From Ehretia macrophylla (taxonomy: Eukaryota > Streptophyta > Magnoliopsida > Boraginales > Ehretiaceae), in the NCBI GenBank assembly GCA_037974665.1, contig CM075771.1:16031425-16095424 (forward strand): DNA of 64,000 nt, given 5' to 3'. Position numbers and translations under genes: made by a program. The first letter of the stretch is position 1; the number at the start of each line of letters is the position of its first letter. Below the pieces are notes generated by a model. It ran no database searches. It saw only the letters and a list, made by a program, of their open reading frames with translations, and was not told the DNA's origin. This document shows, piece after piece, positions 56,359 to 64,000 of the stretch.

Positions 56359-56911
56359 CCTTTTCATTTTCTTTTTGCCCCGTTTAGCCTTGCCAAGATG
56401 TTTTATCCATCACATTTCTATTCTCAAGTCCCACGGCATCTTTGGCAAGACAACTTCACCTCGCGTATAGGCTGGGCATGCAAACCGAGGGCATAGGGCC
56501 AGTGACTAAGTCTCTGTCGCTCTGGTGACCATAACTTTTGATTCGTAAGGAGTTATGCGGCGCACACTATACCATTGGAAAGCTATCCGAGAGCTCTACG
56601 ATGGGGGCTGCAAGCCTGCTCAGCTGTTCCTGTTTTGAGAGCCCAAAATCTATAGTTTTAATCAGTTTTGGGCAAATTTTCTTCTTTTTTGCGCTATTTC
56701 TTCGTTCGTAGTGAGCTGCGAAAAGGATGACAACCTTACTTGCAGGACATTAGAGGGCTCTACAATGTGCCGATATTGCTTCTTGCAAGGATGCTACGTT
56801 GTTGAAGCAGATGGGTCGTCGATAAACCAATTGGGCTTTTCGAATAGGCCATCTCTGTGGGCTGGGACTGTGAACCGTCAACACTTAAGGGTTTTGGACC
56901 CTCAACATGAC

Positions 56912-57030
56912 AGGTGCGATCATTCCAGCACCAATGCACTGGATCCCATCAGAACTCCGAAGTTAAGCGTGCTTGGGCGAGTGTAGTACTAGGATGGGTG
57001 ACCCCCTAGGATGTCCTCGTGTTGCACCCC
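56912..57030 (+). rRNA. 5S rRNA: 5S rRNA gene copy 84
   Basis: Full length, about 7 differences: G1A, T21C, C29T, A71T, G80A, G97A, A101T. Box A intact; IE hit at 71; upstream element is CTTAAGGG. Preceding spacer lost about 10 bp (TTTCTTCGTTCGTAG). Confidence 0.94.
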
Positions 57031-57594
57031 GCTTTTCGTTTTAATTTTTTGCCTTGTTAGGCCTTGCCAAGATTCTTTATCCGTCATAATTCTATTATCG
57101 AGTCCCACAAAATATTGGGCAAGACAACTCCGCCTCGCGTAGAGGCTGGGCCTGCAAACTGAGGGCATGGGGCCAGTGACCAAATCTTCGACGCTCCGGC
57201 GCCCATAACTTTTGATCTGTAAAGAGTTATGCGACACACAGCATACCGTTGGAAAGCTCTCCGAGAGCTCTACGACCGGGGTAGCAAGCCTACTAGGTTG
57301 CGCCTATTTTCGGAGCCCAAAATTGAACGTTTTCATCATATTCGGGCTATTTTTCTTCTTTTTACGCTGTTTCTTCATCCTGGATCAATCGTCGTGAGCC
57401 GCGAAAAGGACGACAACCTAACTTGTAGGACATTAGAGGGCACTACAATGCATCAACATCGCGTCTTGTGAGGATGCTATGTTGTTGGAGCAAATGGGTC
57501 GTCGATAAACCTAATGGGCCTTTCGAATAGGTAGTCTCTATGGGCTGGGACTGTGAACCGTCAACACATAAGGGTTGTGCGCCATCAACATGAC

Positions 57595-57713
57595 GCATGC
57601 GATCATTCCAGCACTAATGCGCCAAATCCCATCAAAACTTTGAAGTTAAGCGTGCTTGGGTGAGAGTAGTACTGGGATGGGTGACCCCCTAGGAATTCCT
57701 CATTTTGCACCCC
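57595..57713 (+). rRNA. 5S rRNA: 5S rRNA gene copy 85
   Basis: Full length, about 13 differences: G2C, G3A, A27G, G30A, G31A, G41A, C46T, C47T, C67T, G97A, G102T, G108A, G110T. Terminal helix damaged at 2-3. Confidence 0.91.
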
Positions 57714-57754
57714 CCATTTTTCGTTTTGATTTATTGCCCCGTTAAGCCTTGCCA

Positions 57755-57782
57755 AGATGCTTTATCCATCATCTTGGGCAAG
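57755..57782 (+). other. About 26-bp deletion of the inverted-repeat loop
   Basis: CTTTATCCATC joins ATCTTGGGCAAG; the ATACTTCTATTATCGAG loop and the top of the right arm are missing. Arms are now almost adjacent. Confidence 0.75.
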
Positions 57783-58252
57783 ACAACTTCGCCTTGCGTA
57801 GAGGCAGGGCCAGAAAACTTAGGGCGTGGGGCCAGTGACCAAGTCTTTGTCGCTCCTGTGCCCATAACTTTTGATTCGTACGGAGTTATGCGGCGCACAA
57901 CATACTGTAGGAAAGCTCTCCGAGAGCTCTACGACCAGGACAGCAAGCCTGCGCGGCTGTGCCTTTTTCATAGCATAAAATTGATCATTTTCATCAGTTT
58001 TGAGCCACTTTTCTTCTTTTTGCGTTGTTTCTTCATCTCGGATCGTTCGTAGTGAACCGTGAAAAGGATGAAAACCTTACTCGCAGGACATTAGAGGGAA
58101 CTACAATGTGTCCATATCGCGTCTTGCGAGGATGCTACGTTGTTGAAGCATATGGGTCATTGATAAATCCATTAGGTCTTTCAAATGGGCCGTCTCTCGG
58201 GGCTGGGACTGTAAACCGTCAACACAAAAGGGTTTTGCGCCTTCAACATGAC

Positions 58253-58369
58253 GGGTGCGATCATTCCAAACTAATGCACCGAATCCATCAGAACTCCGAA
58301 GTTAATCGTGCTTGGGCGAGAGTAGTACTAGGATGGGTGACCCCCTGGGAAGTCCTCGTGTTACACCCT
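58253..58369 (+). rRNA. 5S rRNA: 5S rRNA gene copy 86 (two 1-bp deletions)
   Basis: 117 nt; single bases are lost near 17-18 and near 34. Substitutions include G31A, G56T (box A), G80A, G113A, C119T. Upstream ATAA is AAAA. Probably non-functional. Confidence 0.91.
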
Positions 58370-58931
58370 CTTTTCCTTTTGATTTATTGCACCGTTAAGC
58401 CTTTCCAAGATGCTTTATCTGTCATACTTCTCTTATCAAGTTCCATGGCATCTTAGGCAAGACCACTTGGCCTCGTGTAGAGGCTGGGCCCGTAAACTGA
58501 GGGTGTGGGGCCAGTGACCAAGTCTCCGTCGCAAAGGTGCCCATCACTATTGATCCGTAAGGAGTTATGCGGCGCATAGCATACCGTTGGAAAGCTCTCT
58601 GAGAGCTCTACGACGGGGGCAGCAAGCTTGCTCGGGTGTGTTCTTTTCGTAGCCCAAAATCGATCATTTTCATCATTTTTGGGCCATTTTTCTTCTTTCT
58701 GCGCTGTTTCATCGTCCCAGATCGTTTCTAGTGAACAACGAAAAGGACGACAACCTAACTCGCAGGACATTAGAGGGCACTACAACTCGTCTATATCACG
58801 TCTTGGGAGGATGCTATGTTGTTGAATCAGATAGGTCATCGATAAACCCATTGGGCCTTTCGAATGAGCCGTCTCTCTGGGCTGGGACTATGAACCATCA
58901 ACACATAAGGGTTTTGCGCCCTCAACATGAC

Positions 58932-59050
58932 GGGTGCGATCATTCCAGCACTAATAAACCGGATCCCATAAGACCACTGAAGTTAAGCGAGCTAGGGCAA
59001 TAGTAGTTCTGGGATGGGTGACCTCTTGGGAAGTCCTCGTGTTGCACCCC
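58932..59050 (+). rRNA. 5S rRNA: 5S rRNA gene copy 87
   Basis: Full length, about 13 differences: G25A, C26A, C39A, A43C, T45A, C47T, T59A, T63A, G68A, G70T, A77T, C93T, C95T. Box A and IE broken, mostly by transversions. Confidence 0.91.
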
Positions 59051-59605
59051 CCTTTTCGTTTTGATTTTTTGCCCTGTTAAGCCTTGCCAAGATGCTTTAT
59101 CCATCATATTTCTATTATCGTGTCCCACGGCATCTTTTGCAAGACAACTTCACCTCGCGTATAGGCTGGGCCTGCAAACCCAGGGCGTAGGGCCAGTGAC
59201 TAAGTCTCCGTCGCTCCGGTGACCATAAATTTTGATCCGTAAGGAGTTATGCGGTGCACAGTATACCGTTGGAAAGCTATCAGAGAGCTCTACGATGGGG
59301 GTAGGAAGCCTGCTCAGTTGTTCCTATTTTCAGAGCCCATAATCTATAGTTTTCATCAGTTTTGGTCCAATTTTCTTCTTTTTTTTGCTATTTCTTCGTT
59401 CGTAGTGAGTTGCGAAAAGGTTGACAACCTTACTCGTAGGACATTAGAGGGCTCTACAACGTTTCGATATTGCCTCTTGCGAGGATGCTACGTTGTTGAA
59501 GCAGATGGGTCATCGATAAACCCATTGGGCTTTTCGAATGGGCCGTGTCTCTGGGCTGGGACTGTGAACTGTCAACACATAAGGATTTTGCACCCTCAAC
59601 ATGAT

Positions 59606-59724
59606 GGATGTAATCATTCCAGCACTAATGCAATGGATCCCATCAGAACTCCGAAGTTAAGTGTGCTTGGGCGATTGTAGTACTGGGATGGGTGACCCCC
59701 TGGGAAGTCCCCGTGTTGCACCCC
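59606..59724 (+). rRNA. 5S rRNA: 5S rRNA gene copy 88
   Basis: Full length, about 9 differences: G3A, C6T, G7A, C28A, C29T, C57T, G70T, A71T, T106C. Preceding spacer has the same 10-bp deletion as the spacer before copy 84. Confidence 0.93.
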
Positions 59725-60287
59725 GCTTTTCGTTTTAATTTTTTGCCCTGTTAAGCCTTGCCAATATGCTTTATCCGTCATACTTCTATTATCGAGTCCA
59801 ACAAAATATTGGACAAGGCAACTTCACCTCGCGTAGAGGCGGGGCCCGCAAACCTAGGGCGTGGGGCCAGTGACCAAGTCTCCGTCACTCTGGTGCCCAT
59901 AACTTTTGATCTATAAGAAGTTATGCAGTGCACATCATACCATTAGAAAGCTCTCCGAGAGCTCTACGACAGGGGCAGCAAGCCTGCGCGGCTGTGCCTT
60001 TTTTCAGAGCATAAAATTGATCATTTTTATCAGTTTTGGGCCACTTTTCTTTTTTTTGCGCTGTTTCTTCATCCCGGATCGTTCGTAGTGAACGGTGAAA
60101 AGGACGGCAACCTAACTCACAGGAAATAGACGGCACTACAATGCGTCAATATCGCATCTTGCGAATATGCTACGTTGTTGAAGTAGATAGGTCGTCGATA
60201 AATCCATTGGTCCTTTCGAATGGGCCGTCTCTCTGGGTTAGGACTGTGAACCATCAGCAAAAAAGGGTTTTGCACTCTCAACATGAT

Positions 60288-60406
60288 GAGTGCGATCATT
60301 CCAGCACTAATACACCGGATCCCATCAGAACTCCGAAGTTAAGCGTGCTTGGGCGAGAGTAGTAATGGGATGGGTGACCCCCTGGGAAGTCTTTGTGTTG
60401 CACCCC
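60288..60406 (+). rRNA. 5S rRNA: 5S rRNA gene copy 89 (well preserved)
   Basis: About 5 differences: G2A, G25A, C78A, C105T, C107T. Promoter boxes intact, but upstream ATAA has become AAAAA. Confidence 0.95.
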
Positions 60407-60968
60407 CTTTTTGTTTTGATTTTTTGCCCGTTATGCCTTGCCAAGATTCTTTATCCATCCTACTTCTATTATCGAGTCCCACGGAATCTTGGGCAAGACA
60501 ACTTCACCTCGCGTAGAGGCTGGACCCGAAAACCGAGGGCGTGGGGCCAGTGACCAAGTCTCTGTCGCTCCGGTGCCCATAACTTTTTATCTGTAAGGAG
60601 TTATACGGTGCACAGCACACCATTGGAAAGCCCTCCAAGAGCTCTACCATGAGGGCAGCAAGCCTGCTTGGCTGTGCCTGTTTTCGAAGCTTAAAATTGA
60701 TCATTTCCATCAATTTTGGGCCATTTGTTTTCTTTTTGCGCCGTTGCTTCATCCAGGATTGTTCGTAGTGAACCGCGAAAAGGATGACAACCTTACTCGC
60801 AGGACATTAGAGAGCACTACAACGCATTGATATCACATCTTTCCAGGATGCTACGTTGTTGAAGCAGAGGGGTCGTCGATAAACCCATTGGGCCTTTCGA
60901 ATGGGTCGTCTCTCTGGGCTGGGACTGTGAATCGTCAACACATAAGGGTTTTGCACCCTCAACATGAC

Positions 60969-61087
60969 GAGTGCGATCATTCCAGCACTAATGCACTGGA
61001 TCCCATCAAATCTCCGAAAGTAAGCGTGCTTAGGCGAGAGTAGTAATGGGATGGGTGACCCCTTAGAAAGTCCTCGTGTTGCACCCC
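60969..61087 (+). rRNA. 5S rRNA: 5S rRNA gene copy 90
   Basis: Full length, about 11 differences: G2A, C29T, G41A, A43T, G51A, T52G, G64A, C78A, C95T, G97A, G99A. Box A start is scrambled. C78A links it to copy 89. Confidence 0.92.
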
Positions 61088-61650
61088 CTTTACGTTTTGA
61101 TTTTTTGCCCCTTTAAGCCTTGCCAAGATGCTTTATCCGTCATACTTTTATTATTGAGTCCCACGACATCTTGGGCAAGACAACTTCGCCTCGCGTCGAG
61201 GTTGGGCTAGCAAACCGAGGGTGTGGGGCCGGTGAGCATGTCTCCGTCACTCCAGTGCCCATAACTTTTGATCCGTAAGGAGTTATGTGGCACACAGCAT
61301 ACTGTTGGAAAGTTCTCTGAGAGCTCTACGACGGAGGTAGCAAGCCTGCGTGGCTGTGCCTTTTTTCGGAGCATAAAATTGAACGTTTTCATCAGTTTTG
61401 GGCCACTTTTCTTCTTTTGGCGCTATTTCTTTGTCTCGGATCGTTCGTAGTGAACCGTGATAAGGACGGAAACCTAACTCGTAGGACATTAGAGGGAACT
61501 ACAACGTGTCTATATCGCATCTTGTGAGGATGCTACGTGGTTAAAGAAGATCGGTCGTAGATAAACCCATTGGGCCTTTCGAATGGGTCGTCACAATGGG
61601 CTGGGACTGTGAACCGTCAACACATAAGGGTTTTGCGCAGTCAACATGAT

Positions 61651-61768
61651 AGGTGCGATCATTCCAGCACTAATGCACCGGATCCCATTAGAACTTCGAA
61701 GTTAAGCGTGCTTGGGTGAGAGTAGTACTAGGACGGGCGACCCCCTAGAAGTCCTCGTGTTGCACCCC
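61651..61768 (+). rRNA. 5S rRNA: 5S rRNA gene copy 91 (1-bp deletion)
   Basis: 118 nt; one base lost at 98-100 (CCCCCTAGAAG). Substitutions: G1A, C39T, C46T, C67T, G80A, T84C, T88C, G97A. Box A intact. Confidence 0.92.
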
Positions 61769-62332
61769 CCTTTTCGTTTTGATTTATTGCCCCGTTAAGC
61801 CTTGCCAAGATGCTTTATCCGTCATACTTCTATTTTCGAGTCCCACAGCATCTTGGGCAAGAGAACTTCGCCTCGCGTAGAGGCTGGGCCTGCAAACCGA
61901 GGGCATGGGGCCAATGGCCAAGTCTTCGTCGCTCCAATGCCCATAACTTTTGATTCGTAAGGAGTTATGTGGCGCAAAACATACTGTTTGAAAGCTCTCT
62001 GAGAGCTCTACGACAGGGGCAGCAAGCCTACTCGGCCGTGCCTATTTTCGGAGCACAAAATCGATTGTTTTCATCAATTTTTGGCCATTTTTCTTCATTT
62101 TGCGTTGTTTTTTCATCCCGAATTGTTCGTAGTGAGCCGCTAAAAAGACGACAACCTAACTCGCAGGACATTAGATGGCACTACAACACGTCGATATCGT
62201 GTCCTGCAAGGATGCTACGATGTTGAAGCAGATGGGTCGTCGATAAAGCCATTGGGCCTTTTGAATGGGCCATGTCTCCGGGCTGGGACTGTGAACCGTC
62301 AACACATAAGATATTTGCGCCCTCAACCTGAC

Positions 62333-62451
62333 AGGTGCGATCATACCAGCACTAATGCACCGGATCCAATCCGAACTTCGAAGTTAAGCGTGCTTGGGCG
62401 AGAGTAGTACTAGGATGGGTGACCCCCTAGGAAGACCTCGTGTTGTACCCC
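62333..62451 (+). rRNA. 5S rRNA: 5S rRNA gene copy 92 (canonical bases at 13 and 80)
   Basis: Full length, about 9 differences from the window consensus, but two (T13A, G80A) restore the usual plant bases. Others: G1A, C36A, A40C, C46T, G97A, T103A, C114T. Box A, IE and box C match the usual plant promoter. The flank is CATAAGATATTTGCGCCC. Confidence 0.95.
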
Positions 62452-63014
62452 ATTTTTCCTTTTGATTTATTGCCCCGTTAAGCCTTGCCAAGATGCTTTA
62501 TCTTTCATACTTCTATTATCGAGTCACACGGCATCTTGGGCAAGAAAACTTTGCCTCGCGTAAAGGCTGGGCCCTCAAACCGAGGGCGTGGGGCCAATGA
62601 CCAAGTCTCCATCACTCCGGTGACCTTAACTTTTGATTCGTAAGGAGTTAAGCGGCGCACAGCCTACCGTTGGAAAGCTCTCCGAGAGCTCTACGACGAG
62701 GGCAGCAAGCCTGCTCGGCTGTGCCTATTTTCGGAACATAAAATCGATCATTTTCATCAATGTTGGGCCACTTTTCTTCTTTTTACGTTGTTTTTTCGTC
62801 CCGAATCGTTCGTACTGAACTGCGAAAAGGACAACAACCTAACTCACAAGACATTAGAGGGTACTACAATGCGTTGATATCGCGTCTTGCGAGGATGCTA
62901 TATTGTTGAAGCAGATAGGTCGTCGATTAACCCATTGGGCCTTTCGAATGAGCCGTCTCTCTGGGCTGGGACTGTGAACTGTCAACACATAAGGGTTTGC
63001 GCCCTCAACATGAC

Positions 63015-63133
63015 GAGTGTGATCATTCCCGCACTATTGCAGCGGATCCCATCAGAACTCCGAAGTTAAGCGTGCTTGGGCGAGAGTAGTACTAGGACGG
63101 GTGACACCAAGGGAAGTCCTCGTGTTGCACCCC
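63015..63133 (+). rRNA. 5S rRNA: 5S rRNA gene copy 93
   Basis: Full length, about 10 differences: G2A, C6T, A16C, A23T, C28G, G80A, T84C, C92A, C95A, T96A. Flank has one T fewer (GGGTTTGCG). Confidence 0.93.
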
Positions 63134-63697
63134 CCCTTTTTCTTTTGGATTATTGCCCCGTTAAGCCTTCCCAAGATGCTTTATCCGCCATACTTCTATT
63201 ATCGTGTCCCACAGCATCTTGGTCAAGACAACTTCGCCGCGGGTAGAGAATGGTCCCGTAAACCGAGGGCATGGGGCCAGTGACCAAGTCTCCGTTGCTC
63301 CGGTGCCCATAACTTTTGATCTGTAAGGAGTTATGCGACGCACATCACATCATTTGAAAGCACTCCGAGAGCTTTACGACGTGGGCAGCAAGCCTGCTCA
63401 GCTGTGCCTGTTTTTGGAGCCCAAAATCGATCATTTTCATTGTTTTTGGCAACTTTTCTTCTTTTTGCGTTGTTTTTTCATCCCGGATCGTTCGTAATGA
63501 GCCGCGAAAAAGACGACAACCTAACTCGTAGGACATTAGATGGCACAACAACGCATCGATATTGCATCTTGCCAGGATGCTACGTTGTTGAAGTAGATGG
63601 GTCATCGATAAACCCATTGGGCTTTTCGAATGGGCCGTCTCTCTGGGCTGGGACAGTGAACCGTCAGCACATAAGGGTTTTGTGCCCTCCACATGAT

Positions 63698-63816
63698 GGG
63701 TTCGATCATTCCAGCACTAATGCACCGTATCCCATCAGAACTCCGAAGTTGAGTGTGCTTGGGCGAGTGTAGTACTGGGATAAGTGACCCCTTGGGAAGT
63801 CCCCGTGTTGCACTGC
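63698..63816 (+). rRNA. 5S rRNA: 5S rRNA gene copy 94
   Basis: Full length, about 11 differences: G5T, G31T, A54G, C57T, A71T, G85A, G86A, C95T, T106C, C117T, C118G. Last gene in the window; all three boxes hit. Confidence 0.92.
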
Positions 63817-64000
63817 CCTTTTCGTTTTGATTTTTTTCCCCGTTAAGCCTTGCCAAGATGCTTTATCCGTCATATTTCTATTATCGAATGCCATGGAATC
63901 TTGGGCAAGATAACTTCGCCTCGAGTAGAGGCTGGGCCCCCAAACCGAAGTCGTGGGGCTAGTAACCAAGTCTCCATCACTCCGGTGCCCATAACTTTTG
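63817..64000 (+). other. Partial 5S spacer at the window's right edge
   Basis: The window ends in the CCATAACTTTTG segment, about 184 bp into an ordinary spacer. The array clearly continues beyond the edge. Confidence 0.9.

Larger units (their letters stand above)
44700..56360 (+). repeat. Second copy of the 24.4-32.5 kb block, expanded
   Basis: Copies 66-83 correspond to copies 36-48. The left part keeps unit-for-unit order. The central part is expanded to three four-unit repeats, and the right part (copies 82, 83 and the spacer between with GATGGTTTATCC and GGGCATGACAAC) again matches copies 47, 48. Overall divergence is visibly several percent, so the event is old. Confidence 0.83.
1..64000 (+). 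repeat. 5S rDNA tandem array, 94 gene copies, about 683-bp unit
   Basis: Seen: a 119-nt 5S gene followed by a spacer of about 564 bp recurs 94 times on the + strand, with most start-to-start distances 682-684 bp. Larger departures (513, 568, 619, 641, 656, 658, 661, 669, 671-676, 729, 867 bp) come from single indels listed separately. Gene positions quoted in other entries count from the first G of GGGTGCGATC (1) to the last C of TTGCACCCC (119). Differences are hand counts against the window majority sequence. Known from plant 5S genes: internal promoter box A lies at about 50-64, the intermediate element (IE) at 67-72 and box C at 80-94, transcribed by RNA polymerase III with TFIIIA; the product joins the large ribosomal subunit. 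Every gap between listed genes is spacer of the same layout; I see no other gene in any of them. Because 683 is not a multiple of 3, no reading frame can stay in register through successive units. Confidence 0.98.

Noticed and set aside
1-64000. Cassandra-type TRIM retrotransposons, which carry 5S-like sequence in their terminal repeats.
   Set aside because: Those elements have paired short terminal repeats, a tRNA primer site and target duplications. Here there is one complete 5S per 683 bp with no such structure anywhere.
1-64000. CRISPR array or bacterial repeat locus.
   Set aside because: The repeat unit is a 119-nt eukaryotic 5S gene with long homologous spacers, not short repeats with unique spacers.
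1-64000. Sequencing noise as the cause of unit divergence.
   Set aside because: Unit length is almost constant, changes are mainly substitutions, and variants are shared by distant units in register. Random long-read error would show mostly indels and no shared pattern. It cannot be fully excluded without reads.
1-64000. Linked 35S rDNA or other RNA genes (tRNA, U6, SRP RNA) in the spacers.
   Set aside because: I saw no 18S, 5.8S or 25S segment, no tRNA box A/B pair with a cloverleaf and no U6 core in the roughly 564-bp spacers.

Overview
The whole 64 kb window is one head-to-tail tandem array of nuclear 5S ribosomal DNA. I count 94 copies of the 119-nt 5S rRNA gene, all on the + strand. Gene start-to-start distance is most often 682-684 bp and averages about 679 bp. 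Each gene is followed by a spacer of about 564 bp. The gene sequence (ends GGGTGCGATC and TTGCACCCC, internal core GTTAAGCGTGCTTGGGCGAG), the upstream ATAA element near -27 and the T-run after the gene point to a flowering plant. I cannot name the family or species. I see no protein-coding gene, tRNA, CRISPR array or intact transposon. The open reading frames on both strands are the same few repeat-derived peptides recurring once per unit.

The spacer has a fixed order of parts: T-rich terminator zone; an inverted repeat (CTTGCCAAGATGC ... GCATCTTGGGCAAG); a GC-rich stretch with short hairpins; CATAACTTTTGATCCGTAAGGAG; a short perfect palindrome (AGCTCTC-C-GAGAGCT); a T-rich block; GATGCTACGTTGTTGAAGCA; CCCATT...AATGGG; and the 5' flank CACATAAGGGTTTTGCGCCC up to the next gene.

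The array is unusual because its copies are so different. By hand count each gene differs from the window consensus at 4-19 of 119 positions (mean near 10), and no copy equals the consensus. Only about 13 copies keep all three internal Pol III promoter boxes unchanged. Changes are enriched at CpG sites, as expected for long-methylated DNA. The consensus itself differs from the usual plant 5S at positions 13 (T for A) and 80 (G for A).

The unit-to-unit variants expose the array's history. (a) 0-24 kb is mostly single diverged units, with one fresh unit duplication at 9.7-10.9 kb. (b) 24.4-32.5 kb holds a near-perfect 1363-bp two-unit duplication (27378-30103). (c) 33.0-34.6 kb is a local trimer with a near-identical tract. 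(d) 35.2-38.6 kb is a two-unit higher-order repeat, three copies. (e) 39.35-39.73 kb is a 190-bp internal duplication. (f) 44.7-56.3 kb is a diverged second copy of 24.4-32.5 kb, expanded by a four-unit (2732-bp) higher-order repeat present three times. (g) 56-64 kb is diverged units sharing spacer variants with 35-43 kb. The whole looks like an old, largely silent 5S array that still undergoes local unequal exchange but is no longer homogenised overall.
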